From an uncultured Eubacterium sp. (lineage in GTDB: Bacteria > Bacillota > Clostridia > Lachnospirales > Lachnospiraceae): a DNA stretch of 64,000 nt. The DNA lies in the NCBI GenBank assembly GCA_910584245.1, contig CAJTZF010000015.1:1-64000 (forward strand), read 5' to 3'. The position numbers and the translations under genes were made by a program. Below are positions 1 to 9,246 of this stretch, piece by piece (positions within the stretch are counted from its first letter, which is position 1; the number at the start of each line of letters is the position of its first letter). A model generated the notes under the pieces. The model was given only the letters and a program-made list of their open reading frames with translations. It made no database searches and was not told where the DNA came from.

Positions 1-270
1 TAAAAATAATTTCGATTTTTCTCATTTTGCTATTGACATTTATTAGCTGGACTTCGGTAAATCCAGTGACTATCAAAGAAATGTTATTCTTTCATAAGAT
101 GCGATGATATACTGCAATATATATAAAAAAGTAAGGTAAAATCCTAGTCGGTATCCTAAGAAGGAAAATTGCATTATTTTTCTAATTATGGAGTTGTTTA
201 GAAATATTATTTGTGTTATTCTTATGGGAGAAGTATATAGTTTTTTACGAATTGCATAGGGGGTTTGATT

Positions 271-2667
271 ATGTTTGATAAAGCTCTTTTACAAAAAGTG
301 TTGGAACAGTATAAGAGAGACTTCGTTCTTACACAGTGGGAAGATGAAAAATACAAATGGGAGGCGGTGAAATGTTTTCAGGATAATTGGTATGTGGAGG
401 CAGATGATTTTGCAGATATGTTGACAAAATCCTTGTCTAAGACATACAATTTGCTGGCATCTGCGAATAATTTTCCGGCAAAAATGATTACGGAATTTGC
501 GCAAACTGCATCAGAAGAAGTAAGGTCAATGTTTATTGTACTGTTCGATGAGCGAAAGGATGTGTATGAGCGCATTGAGACATTTAAGATGAGGTCATCC
601 ATGCTTTTAGAACAACATAGCGATGGGAATAGACAGCATTATCAGTACGAAAATGCAATAACTACATATTTATGGCTGCGCTATCCAGATAAATATTATA
701 TTTACAAGTACAGTGAAGTAAAGGCTGTAGCAGATGTATTGAAAAGCGGATATTATTTTAAGAAGGGTGCCTATGCAGACAATATTCGTCATTTCTATAG
801 GCTATATGATGAGATTTGCCAGGAGATTAAGGGGGATACGGAGCTTGTTCGTTTGCTGAAGGGCAAGTTGACGGATTCCTGCTATCCTGATCCGGAGTTG
901 AGGACATTGACTCTCGATGTAAGTTTTTATATCAGCCAGTCTTATTCTCAGGGGCAAGATGCTGGTTTATCTAAAGCGGAGTGGTTTCCAGCACAATATG
1001 ATCCGGGATTATCGGTGGAGGACTGGGTCTGCCTTTTAAATGATGGTGAGGTATTTTCAGTCGGAAGTCTTGAAATTATGAAACGTATGAAGGATTATGG
1101 TGGTGCGGCAACTTGTACGCAGCTTTCCACAAAGTATGGGGAATCTGTTAATTTTTATAATGTGGGTGCGTCTTCTTTGGCACATCGTGTTGCAGATACA
1201 ATGGAACTTTCTGCTGTGGAAATCAGTCCTGGAGAGGAGCGCTGGTGGCCTGTCCTTTTTATAGGGAAAGAGGCTGGCGAGGAGGAAGAAGGTGTTTTTG
1301 TTTGGAAACTCCGTGACGAGCTGTCCCAAGCCCTGGACCAGACGGATCTAAGTGATGTGGAACTGTATGCGCTGGAGGATCGAGGCAGAGATGGCTGCCG
1401 TTATTGGTGGCTGAATGCCAGTCCTAGTATCTGGAGTTTTTCTGATATGGCTGTTGGCGGTACGCAGTCTTATACGCTTTATAATGATAATGGAAATAAA
1501 AGACGTATTTTTCAAAATTTCCTGGATGCAAGAGCTGGGGATATGCTTATTTGTTATGAGTCAAATCCGGTGAAGCAGATTGTGGCAATTGGAAAAATTA
1601 TTGCTGAGCAGGATGGTGAAGAGATTTTCTTTGAGAAGCTGGAAGGACTCTCCTCTCCTATTGACTATCAGGTACTGAAAGGGTACCCTGAACTAGAGGG
1701 TATGGAATTCTTTACCAACCCCAACGGCAGTCTGTTTAAGTTGACCAGGGAGGAGTTTGACTTTATTATGGATTTGATTCGTGAAGAAAACTCTGTTCAG
1801 AATGAGACACATATCGAATCATACTCGAAAGAGGATTTCCTTGATGAAGTATATATGTCCGAACAACGCTTTAAAACGCTTGTGTCTGTCTTGAAAAACA
1901 AGAAGAACATCATACTGCAAGGTGCGCCGGGCGTCGGCAAGACATTTATTGCAGAGCGGCTTGCATATTCTATAATGGGGAAAAAGGATGACAGTCGTAT
2001 TAGGTTTGTACAGTTTCATCAGAATTATTCCTATGAAGATTTCGTGATGGGTTATAAGCCTGTTGAAAACGGTTTCGAGCTGAAATATGGTGTGTTTTAC
2101 CACTTTTGCCAGGAGGCTTCCGATTATCCGGAAAAGAATTATTTTTTTATTATTGATGAGATAAACCGGGGAAACATGAGTAAGATTTTTGGAGAGCTTT
2201 TAATGCTGATTGAGCGTGGCTACCGTGGAAAAAAGGCGGCCCTTGCATATAATGGACGGCTCTTTTCGGTGCCGGAGAATATTTATATTATTGGTATGAT
2301 GAATACGGCGGACCGCAGCCTTGCGATGATTGACTACGCACTTAGACGGCGTTTTAGTTTCTTCGACATGGAGCCGGGATTTGACTCGGAGGGATTCATT
2401 CGGTACCAGAACGCTTTGGATAATGAAATATTTAATAAGCTGATTTTGAAAGTTAAGGAGCTTAACGATGAAATCACAAAGGACAAGTCTCTTGGTAAGG
2501 GCTTTTGTATCGGACATAGTTATTTCTGTGAGAGGGATGTGTGCACGGATGAATGGCTCCATGAGGTGGTGGATTATGATATTATTCCTATGCTCAGGGA
2601 GTATTGGTTCGATGAAGTAGATAAGCTCCAGCGTTGGGAAAATAAGCTGCAAGGTGTGTTTCAATGA
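271..2667 (+). CDS. mcrB: McrB-type restriction GTPase/AAA+ protein with EVE-like domain
   Basis: This is the motor subunit of a modification-dependent McrBC-type restriction system; the family uses GTP to translocate DNA and activate the McrC nuclease. The AAA+ part shows Walker A GAPGVGKT (about residues 551-558), Walker B FFIIDEINRG (about 625-634) and the McrB-typical MMNTADRS stretch near 675. Residues about 376-500 (RYWWLNASPSIWSF onward, ending LTREEFDFI) resemble an EVE/PUA-like modified-base reader. The N-terminal 370 residues are unassigned. ATG 271 is chosen over an in-frame TTG at 265 because the AGGGGG ribosome site lies 7-8 bases before it. The stop overlaps the mcrC start (ATGA). 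Role is inferred from family; the ligand recognised is unknown. Confidence 0.88.
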   Translation: MFDKALLQKVLEQYKRDFVLTQWEDEKYKWEAVKCFQDNWYVEADDFADMLTKSLSKTYNLLASANNFPAKMITEFAQTASEEVRSMFIVLFDERKDVYERIETFKMRSSMLLEQHSDGNRQHYQYENAITTYLWLRYPDKYYIYKYSEVKAVADVLKSGYYFKKGAYADNIRHFYRLYDEICQEIKGDTELVRLLKGKLTDSCYPDPELRTLTLDVSFYISQSYSQGQDAGLSKAEWFPAQYDPGLSVEDWVCLLNDGEVFSVGSLEIMKRMKDYGGAATCTQLSTKYGESVNFYNVGASSLAHRVADTMELSAVEISPGEERWWPVLFIGKEAGEEEEGVFVWKLRDELSQALDQTDLSDVELYALEDRGRDGCRYWWLNASPSIWSFSDMAVGGTQSYTLYNDNGNKRRIFQNFLDARAGDMLICYESNPVKQIVAIGKIIAEQDGEEIFFEKLEGLSSPIDYQVLKGYPELEGMEFFTNPNGSLFKLTREEFDFIMDLIREENSVQNETHIESYSKEDFLDEVYMSEQRFKTLVSVLKNKKNIILQGAPGVGKTFIAERLAYSIMGKKDDSRIRFVQFHQNYSYEDFVMGYKPVENGFELKYGVFYHFCQEASDYPEKNYFFIIDEINRGNMSKIFGELLMLIERGYRGKKAALAYNGRLFSVPENIYIIGMMNTADRSLAMIDYALRRRFSFFDMEPGFDSEGFIRYQNALDNEIFNKLILKVKELNDEITKDKSLGKGFCIGHSYFCERDVCTDEWLHEVVDYDIIPMLREYWFDEVDKLQRWENKLQGVFQ

Positions 2668-3713
2668 TTAAGGATAAGAGCATTTTTATAAAAAATATTT
2701 ATTATATGTTGTGCTATGCATTTACTCCATTGAGTCAGGATGGTTATGAATATGTAGAGAAAGACCAGTTTGAAAATATTCATGAACTGTTTGCGGCAAT
2801 ACTGTCAAAGGGCATCAGCCGGCAGTTGAAACAGGGCCTGTACCGGGAGTACGTTGAATGCAGGGAAGATGTGGTGACGATGCGGGGGAAGATTGATATG
2901 CAGGGGACGTTTCGGAACTACCTCGAAAGGAAAAGAGTTCTCTCCTGTGAGTTTGATGAGCTTTCCGTAAATAATCGGATGAACCAGATTATCAAGACAA
3001 CGGTTATGCTGCTTCTTTGCTGTGAGGATGTGAAAGAGAATTATAAGTCTGGCTTAAAAAAAGAAATGCTGTTTTTTTCAGGGGTGGATAATATTGACCC
3101 AGGAATGATTAAGTGGCCGGCAATATGCTTTCAACGGGGAAATGCCGATTACCGTATGTTAATAAGCATTTGCCAGCTGGTGCTGGAGGGGATGCTGATT
3201 ACGACGGACCGCGGTGAGTATAAACTGGCATCGTTTATTAAGCCGGATCAGATGAATCAGTTATATGAGAAATTTATTTTTCAATATTTCATAAAGGAGC
3301 ATTCACAAATTAATACGGGTGCGTCCAGGATTTCGTGGGCACTAGATGACGAAAACCATGCCATGCTTCCTGTCATGAAGAGTGACATCACTCTTTCGAA
3401 GGGGGAAAAGGTACTGATTATTGATGCGAAGTATTATATGCATGCAACACAGACATATTACAATGTGCACAAATTGCACTCGGAGCATCTTTATCAGATT
3501 TTTACGTATGTGAAGAATAAGGATGCGGAGTTTGGTGATGCACCGCATGAAGTTTCTGGCATGTTGTTGTATGCAATGACGGATGAAGAAATACAGCCGG
3601 ACAGCAGTTATCAGATGAGCGGCAACAGGATTAGTGTCCGTACGCTTGATTTGAGCCGTAGGTTTCCAGAGATCGCCGCACAGCTGGACCATATTGTGGA
3701 GGAGCATTTTTGA
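2664..3713 (+). CDS. mcrC: McrC-type restriction nuclease subunit
   Basis: Partner of the upstream McrB-like protein; McrC supplies the PD-(D/E)XK endonuclease that cuts DNA once McrB has translocated. The start shares an ATGA with the mcrB stop, so the two are translationally coupled. The N-terminal part (IKNIYYMLCYAFTPLSQDGYEYV) is typical of the McrC/5-methylcytosine restriction family. The nuclease core is visible as LSKGEKVLIIDAKYY near residues 245-258, giving the D-x-K of the catalytic motif. Length (349 aa) fits the family. No methyltransferase is next to it, which agrees with a type IV system that needs none. Confidence 0.87.
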   Translation: MIKDKSIFIKNIYYMLCYAFTPLSQDGYEYVEKDQFENIHELFAAILSKGISRQLKQGLYREYVECREDVVTMRGKIDMQGTFRNYLERKRVLSCEFDELSVNNRMNQIIKTTVMLLLCCEDVKENYKSGLKKEMLFFSGVDNIDPGMIKWPAICFQRGNADYRMLISICQLVLEGMLITTDRGEYKLASFIKPDQMNQLYEKFIFQYFIKEHSQINTGASRISWALDDENHAMLPVMKSDITLSKGEKVLIIDAKYYMHATQTYYNVHKLHSEHLYQIFTYVKNKDAEFGDAPHEVSGMLLYAMTDEEIQPDSSYQMSGNRISVRTLDLSRRFPEIAAQLDHIVEEHF

Positions 3714-4034
3714 AAGAAGTGCTATGGCAGGGAGATGTTGAGATTAAGAGTGTTTTGACGAACCTAAGGCAGCCGGCCGTTCAGAAGTAGGAGAAGGCTC
3801 AGTTGACCAGGACACAACGAGCCAGAAATCGAATACGGACATAGGGAACCTGGACGCAAGTGGATAGAGCAGAATACTGGTGTAGGAAACCAAGGAACAG
3901 ATAGCAGGGCGTTGTTCCGCACATCAAAAGGGAATATAAGTGGGGCTAGGGTGAAGCCTCAATTTACAAAAGGAGCTAAATAGTGAAATTTCAACAGGGG
4001 AGCCACGGACTTATATAAGTCACTGGCTCCCCTG
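3714..4034 (+). other. Gene-free structured-RNA-like stretch; possible group II intron remnant
   Basis: No convincing ORF. The strand is purine-rich and carries short blocks that recall domain I of bacterial group II introns: GACGAACCTAAGG near 3758, AGGCTCAGTTGACCAGG near 3795, TGTAGGAAACCAAGG near 3880, and CACATCAAAAGGGAATATAA near 3920. No intron-encoded reverse transcriptase or domain V is seen. The assignment rests on remembered resemblance, so it is tentative. Confidence 0.35.
3995..4034 (+). terminator. Long perfect hairpin downstream of mcrBC region
   Basis: An 11-bp perfect stem, CAGGGGAGCCA pairing with TGGCTCCCCTG, encloses a second palindrome, GACTTATATAAGTC. There is no clean T-run (CCGCTTGTTATTT follows). 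It could be a terminator, an intron-related stem or a transposon-end relic. It lies between mcrC and the PBP promoter. Confidence 0.45.
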
Positions 4035-4083
4035 CCGCTTGTTATTTATCATAAGCTGGAGACGGTTTGTAAAAATAAAATGC

Positions 4084-4113
4084 TTGACTTTTAAATCTTA
4101 CTAGTGTAATATT
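4084..4113 (+). promoter_or_regulatory. Promoter of the PBP gene with candidate BlaI operator
   Basis: TTGACT (4084-4089) and TAATAT (4107-4112) are 17 bases apart. An imperfect palindrome, AAT-TTAC-N4-GTAA-ATT with one unpaired base on each side (4094-4113), covers the -10 element. Read on the minus strand it contains ATTACA, which is also present in a palindrome upstream of blaI. Binding by BlaI is inferred. Confidence 0.55.
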
Positions 4114-4140
4114 TGAGAAAATGAATGACAGGAGGCGGCT

Positions 4141-6222
4141 ATGAAGATAAAACGGTTGATTTGTTTGGCTTTGGTAAGTATAGGAGCAGTAGTTATTGTA
4201 CTGTGGATGTCTTTCTTTTTTAGAAAAAAAGAACAGGAGAGGAAGCCAGAGGAGCTTCTGATTACTTATATGAATTATATTGCAGGCAGGGAATACGGAG
4301 AAATGTATGCGATGCTGCACAAGAAGGCATCAGGGATGATTGGCCAGGAGGAGTTTGTAAAACGGAATTCCGCTATTTATGAGGGAATTGAGATGCGGGA
4401 TATGACGGTAAAAGGAATTGCATACGAAGAGGACCGGCAGATGGTAACATATGAAACTTCCTTTGATACGGTGGCAGGAGAGATTCATTTTAAAAATGAG
4501 GCGCATTTTGTGAAGGGTGAGAAGGGCTATGAGCTGGTATGGGACGATTCTTTGATTTTTCCGGACTTAGATGTTTCTGATAAGGTGAGGGTTTGTACCA
4601 CGCAGGCAGCAAGAGGGAGCATACGGGACCGGAATGGCCGCGTGCTGGCCGGTAAAGGCGTCGCTTCTTCCGTCGGTATTGTCCCGGGGAAAATGAGGGA
4701 CCGAAAGGAGACGGTGCAGAAGATAGCGGCGTTGTTAAACATAAAGCAGGAGACGATTGAGAAAAAGCTGTCGGAACAATGGGTGAAAGAAGACTCGTAT
4801 GTACCTATTCAGATTATTCCTAAAGTAAAGGAAAGCGATTTGCTCTCCTTAAAACCAAAAAGAAAAGCGCGCGAGGAATGGGAGAAGCACGAAAGCTTAC
4901 TTAAAATTCCTGGCGTGAAAATATCCGACACAGAGGTCCGGGAGTATCCGCTGGGAAAAGCAGCGGCACATTTAGTCGGCTACGTGCAGAGTGTAACCGC
5001 TGAGGATTTAGAAGAGCATGCGGGAGAGGGGTATGCGGTAGACAGTGTAATCGGGAGAAGCGGGGCGGAGGGGCTATTTGAAAAGGAGTTGAGGGGACAA
5101 ACAGGCTGTAGGATTTTTATTGAGGATGCGGGTGGATACGAAAAAAAAGAAATTGCCAGTGTTTCAGTCCGGCACGGACAGGATATAATGCTTACAATTG
5201 ATGCGGGACTTCAGACTTCATTGTACGAGCAGTATAAAGACGACAAGAGCTGTTCGGCAGCAATAGACCCGCGAACGGGCGAAGTATTGGCATTGGTAAG
5301 CACGCCGTCGTACGATAACAATGAATTTATTATGGGATTGTCCGAGCAAAAATGGGCGGCCCTGAATGAGAATAAGAAAAAGCCTATGTATAATCGGTTT
5401 CGGCAGGTTTGGTGCCCGGGATCTTCTTTTAAGCCGATTATTGCGGCTATCGGTCTGGATTGCGGCGCCATTAATCCAAAGGAGGACTTTGGAAAGGAAG
5501 GGCTAAGATGGCAGAAGGATTCGTCGTGGGGCGCTTATTATGTGACGACACTTCATACATATGCCCCAGTTATTTTGGAAAATGCGCTTATTTATTCGGA
5601 TAATATTTATTTTGCCAAGGCGGCGTTAAAAATTGGGGCGGAACAGATGGAGGAATCGCTGCTGCGGCTTGGATTTCAAGAAGAACTACCGTTTGAAGTA
5701 AAAATGCAGAAGTCTCAGTTTTCGAACGAAGAACATATTGAGACGGAAGTGCAGCTGGCGGACAGTGGGTACGGCCAGGGACAGATTTTGATCAATCCAT
5801 TGCATATGGCATGTATTTATTCCGCATTTTGTAATAATGGAAATGTCGTTAAGCCCGTTCTGGTTTACAACGAGCATCCAGAGGTATCTTACTGGATTCC
5901 CCAGGCATTTACGGGTAAAGCGGCGGGCAGAGTGCTGGAGGGACTGAAAAAAGTAGTGAGTGATCCGCACGGAACGGGGTACGCGGCACGGCGGAAGGAT
6001 ATTATTTTGGCAGGAAAGACAGGAACAGCGGAGATTAAAGCATCAAAAGAGGATAATTCCGGTACGGAACTGGGATGGTTTTCTGTTTTTACGGCGGATC
6101 CGAAAACCAGGCGGCCATTTCTTATCGTAAGTATGGTGGAGGATGTAAAAGAGAGAGGAGGGAGCGGATATGTTGTTGGGAAAACGGGCAAGAGTTTGGA
6201 TAAGTGGCTGGAGGAGATGTGA
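4141..6222 (+). CDS. MecA-like class B penicillin-binding protein (transpeptidase)
   Basis: A membrane-anchored transpeptidase that cross-links peptidoglycan; MecA-type members are low-affinity enzymes that work in the presence of beta-lactams. The order is an N-terminal membrane segment (residues 7-25), an NTF2-like MecA_N domain (about 35-140), a PBP dimerisation domain (about 150-340), then the transpeptidase. All three active-site motifs are visible: S428-S-F-K431, S486-D-N488 and K626-T-G628. Start ATG has AGGAGG just upstream. The next gene begins 53 bp before this stop. BlaI/BlaR1 lie downstream on the other strand, so inducible resistance is likely; actual low affinity cannot be read from sequence. 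Confidence 0.9.
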   Translation: MKIKRLICLALVSIGAVVIVLWMSFFFRKKEQERKPEELLITYMNYIAGREYGEMYAMLHKKASGMIGQEEFVKRNSAIYEGIEMRDMTVKGIAYEEDRQMVTYETSFDTVAGEIHFKNEAHFVKGEKGYELVWDDSLIFPDLDVSDKVRVCTTQAARGSIRDRNGRVLAGKGVASSVGIVPGKMRDRKETVQKIAALLNIKQETIEKKLSEQWVKEDSYVPIQIIPKVKESDLLSLKPKRKAREEWEKHESLLKIPGVKISDTEVREYPLGKAAAHLVGYVQSVTAEDLEEHAGEGYAVDSVIGRSGAEGLFEKELRGQTGCRIFIEDAGGYEKKEIASVSVRHGQDIMLTIDAGLQTSLYEQYKDDKSCSAAIDPRTGEVLALVSTPSYDNNEFIMGLSEQKWAALNENKKKPMYNRFRQVWCPGSSFKPIIAAIGLDCGAINPKEDFGKEGLRWQKDSSWGAYYVTTLHTYAPVILENALIYSDNIYFAKAALKIGAEQMEESLLRLGFQEELPFEVKMQKSQFSNEEHIETEVQLADSGYGQGQILINPLHMACIYSAFCNNGNVVKPVLVYNEHPEVSYWIPQAFTGKAAGRVLEGLKKVVSDPHGTGYAARRKDIILAGKTGTAEIKASKEDNSGTELGWFSVFTADPKTRRPFLIVSMVEDVKERGGSGYVVGKTGKSLDKWLEEM

Positions 6223-7444
6223 AATAGTCATTCTGTTGGCAGTTCTTTTGTTGTGTGCCTGCGCAAAAAATGAGGGGAAAGTGGAACCGCCTGCTTCGGA
6301 TGTGAAAGAGGTGGAAGAGAATAAAGAGGCCGCGGGATCTTTTGATAAGGGGTATGATCTGCCGGTTGATGAAGAGGAGAGAGCAGAGGCAGAGCGGGAT
6401 TGTGGTGTAGTCATGAAGTTAATTTCGGATATTTATGCACAGGCGGATAAAGGGGAGGCATTAAATGTTGTTCTTCCGGCTGACACGGTTTTACAGATGA
6501 AGAAAAGGGTGGGCGAGTCCGGGTGGCCGGTTACTACAACGACGTCATATGCTAGTATGGAGAACTGGAAAGGTGTGGAACGGTTTTTAAAAGATTGCAG
6601 GGAGGGTAAGATTGGTGCGGCCGCTATATATGAGATACATTCAGATGGCGCATTGACGCGGATGAAATATAGTTTTGATGGAACGGATATGTATGTATTA
6701 ACCGCAATTACGTGCTGGACGGAGGAGGGCCAGCCGGAGATGGCAGACATTACTTATACGCGGATTAAGGGGTGGACATACTCGGAAAAGGGGTGGTTTT
6801 GTTATGAGGTGTGTGTGCCAGAGCCGCCGGAAGTAACGGAAATAGTGGACGGCAGCTGCCTTGTCCGAATCCGGCCAAGGAACAAGAAGCAGCGCGAGCT
6901 GTCGGAAAAGTGTGTGTATGGGATAGGATACCAGGGAAATAATCTGCTTTGTTCAAACTGGGATGCCAGACATATGCAGGCATTAGATTATAATGGATTA
7001 TATGAATATTTGTATGCGATGAAATATGGAAAAAAGTTTAATGGAGAAGATTATGCTGACGGGATCCCCAGGGCTCCATTTGAAAAGCTCATTATGGAAT
7101 ATCTTCCGGTGAGTGCGGAGCAAATACGGAAATACGCGGTTTTTAATACAAAAAAACAAACGTATGCATGGGTCCGCCTTGGATGTTTTAATTACACCCC
7201 CACCTTTTTTAGCACCTCTACGCCAGAGGTTGTGCATATCAAGGAAAATAAGGATGGCACGGTTACGCTCACCGTGGAGGCAGTGTGCGATATGGTATTA
7301 TGCGATGAAGCGGTCATTACCCATAAGCTCACGGTTCGTTTGGCAGAGGATGGAAGTTTTCAGTATTTGGGAAATAAAATACTGCATGGCGGCATAAAGA
7401 AGATACCAGATTATGAGTACCGCATCCGCAAGGAGCAGCAGTGA
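6170..7444 (+). CDS. Predicted lipoprotein of unknown function in the PBP/BlaRI cluster
   Basis: Product not recognised. The N-terminus is basic then hydrophobic (CEIVILLAVLLLCACAKNEG) with a usable lipobox LCA-C, so a lipid-anchored surface protein is likely. The rest is soluble with no motif I can name. The start ATG at 6170 lies inside the PBP gene and is preceded by GGAGGGAG, so the 53-bp overlap looks genuine and suggests co-translation. It ends 7 bp from the end of the convergent blaR1 gene. A role beside the PBP, such as envelope stress or beta-lactam protection, is only inferred from position. Confidence 0.7.
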   Translation: MLLGKRARVWISGWRRCEIVILLAVLLLCACAKNEGKVEPPASDVKEVEENKEAAGSFDKGYDLPVDEEERAEAERDCGVVMKLISDIYAQADKGEALNVVLPADTVLQMKKRVGESGWPVTTTTSYASMENWKGVERFLKDCREGKIGAAAIYEIHSDGALTRMKYSFDGTDMYVLTAITCWTEEGQPEMADITYTRIKGWTYSEKGWFCYEVCVPEPPEVTEIVDGSCLVRIRPRNKKQRELSEKCVYGIGYQGNNLLCSNWDARHMQALDYNGLYEYLYAMKYGKKFNGEDYADGIPRAPFEKLIMEYLPVSAEQIRKYAVFNTKKQTYAWVRLGCFNYTPTFFSTSTPEVVHIKENKDGTVTLTVEAVCDMVLCDEAVITHKLTVRLAEDGSFQYLGNKILHGGIKKIPDYEYRIRKEQQ

Positions 7445-7451
7445 TGAAGGA

Positions 7452-9245
7452 TTACCCGATATTTGTGCCAGATAAGATGGATAGTGCGATTTCGGATGCC
7501 CTGCTTCCGGTGGCGCCAGATTCCGCCGCTATGTTTACGGCAAAGAAACAGGTGTGCCCGGAACGTTCTACATAGCCGACAAACCAGCCGTTCACATCGA
7601 GGCCGTCGATACGTCCGGTCCCAGTTTTTCCGTAAACGTCTCCCACTTCGGATGTAAAAAGGAAAAGGGAGTCCTTGACTGCCCGGACGTTTTCGGAGGA
7701 AAATCCAAGACCGCTTTCGTGTAATTCTTTTAAGAGCATCACCTGCTCTACAGGGGAAATTTTCAGGGAAGATTCCATCCAGTAGGAGGAGAGGCCGCCC
7801 TCCAGGTGTTCGTTTCCATAGTGAATGCGGTCAATATACCCGCGGATGCGGGAGCCGCCTAATTGCCTGTCTATTTCCTGGAAATACCAGTTCACAGATG
7901 ATCTCATCGCAGAAGATAATGTCTGGTCTGTGTTCCAAGCCGTGATGGGATAATGCACTTTGTCCCATGCCAGATAGGAATTGTCCGGAGTGATAAGTCC
8001 TTCCTCCAATCCAAACAGGGCGTCGTAAATTTTATACGTGGAGTTGGGAGATGTGCGGAAAGTGGCGCGCTCCCTATCGTGTATGTGCCAGCAACCATTT
8101 TTTGAGTCGTATAAGACAAAACTTCCCTCATAAGAACCAAAAAAGGAAGAAAGGTCAACGACTCTGACCGGTTCGGAGGACGTGTCCCATGAGTAGCGGG
8201 CGTCATCTGCCGCATAGGTAGATACGATTGGTGAAAAGGCGAAAAGAAGGGCAGTAGTCAGAGCAAAGGCGGTGAAGCTCTTCCATCGCTGCCGGAATGT
8301 TGGTCTTTCATACGAGGCAATGTTTTGGATCCGCCGGTGCAACTGTCGTATATTTCCACCAATTCCCGAAACAAACGGGAAGGGCAGGCGGGATACTTTT
8401 TCGGCAAAGTGAATAAGCGTAACGCCGTATGCCTCGCAGGAACCTTCGCCGAGCATTTGCAGTACGGAGGTGTCGCAGGCAATTTCCCTGTCATCCCGCA
8501 TTTCTTTTAGCGCATACCAGACAAGGGGATTAAACCAATATAGCATTCCGGCAAGATTCATCACATACCCGGCCAGTGCATCCTTGTGTTTATAGTGTTG
8601 AAGTTCATGTAACAGCATATACCTCATATCAACGGCATTGTAATCTGAAATTAAATGAATGGGAATATAGATGCGTGGGCTTAGGAATCCGGTGATAACC
8701 GGGGATTTTAAAAAAGCAGTGCTGTATACCCGGATGTCTTTTGTTATGCTCAGCTCGGACAGGCAACGGCGGTACAATTCGCGGACGTCGGGGTTCTGGA
8801 GAGGGAGCGCTGAGTTTTTCACTGTGCGCAGGCGGACATATGCGCGCACCGCTAAAATACTCATCAAAAGAACACCGGCAGTCCATATGCCGCATAAGAT
8901 CAGTTCCGTAGCCGCATATGTTTTACTGCTGACGGAGAGCGTGAAGTCTTCCATCCAGTTAGAAACCTCTGAAGGAGGATGGACGGCCGTTTTTACAAAA
9001 GCATCGTTTTCAACGGAGCCGGAATCGCTTGCGATATCCCTGACCCATGACAACACCTGCATCAGCCCCAAAGGCCGGCACGGGAGAAAAGGCACGGCCA
9101 TCAGCCCGAGAAGCGCAAACCATAAATGATACTGCATCCTGCTGGACAGGCTTTTGCGCAAGAGCCTCTTTATCATTAAAAATATTCCGATGATAGCGCT
9201 GATGAAAATATTACAGAGAAAAAAACGCATTACAAATCCGGGCAT
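7452..9245 (-). CDS. blaR1: BlaR1/MecR1-type beta-lactam sensor with M56 metalloprotease
   Basis: Integral-membrane sensor-transducer: beta-lactam acylates the outer sensor domain and the cytoplasmic M56 zinc protease then leads to BlaI cleavage. Several N-terminal membrane segments surround HELQH (residues 213-217), and a further membrane segment follows near 355-375. The C-terminal class D beta-lactamase-like sensor has S402-T-Y-K405, an SVN motif (RSSVNWYF) and K540-T-G542. Start ATG 9245 has AAGGAGA upstream; longer in-frame extensions lack a ribosome site. It begins one base after the blaI stop (TGA-C-ATG), so they form one transcript. About 597 aa, normal for BlaR1. Confidence 0.92.
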   Translation of the reverse strand: MPGFVMRFFLCNIFISAIIGIFLMIKRLLRKSLSSRMQYHLWFALLGLMAVPFLPCRPLGLMQVLSWVRDIASDSGSVENDAFVKTAVHPPSEVSNWMEDFTLSVSSKTYAATELILCGIWTAGVLLMSILAVRAYVRLRTVKNSALPLQNPDVRELYRRCLSELSITKDIRVYSTAFLKSPVITGFLSPRIYIPIHLISDYNAVDMRYMLLHELQHYKHKDALAGYVMNLAGMLYWFNPLVWYALKEMRDDREIACDTSVLQMLGEGSCEAYGVTLIHFAEKVSRLPFPFVSGIGGNIRQLHRRIQNIASYERPTFRQRWKSFTAFALTTALLFAFSPIVSTYAADDARYSWDTSSEPVRVVDLSSFFGSYEGSFVLYDSKNGCWHIHDRERATFRTSPNSTYKIYDALFGLEEGLITPDNSYLAWDKVHYPITAWNTDQTLSSAMRSSVNWYFQEIDRQLGGSRIRGYIDRIHYGNEHLEGGLSSYWMESSLKISPVEQVMLLKELHESGLGFSSENVRAVKDSLFLFTSEVGDVYGKTGTGRIDGLDVNGWFVGYVERSGHTCFFAVNIAAESGATGSRASEIALSILSGTNIG

Positions 9246-9246
9246 G

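Noticed and set aside
1..270. Possible promoter or small RNA before mcrB
   Set aside because: AT-rich with a TTGACA near 34 and a short CTGGA/TCCAG hairpin, but no matching -10 or convincing structure; nothing further could be supported.
8671..9129. 152-codon plus-strand ORF
   Set aside because: Antisense to the membrane part of blaR1, with no ribosome site.
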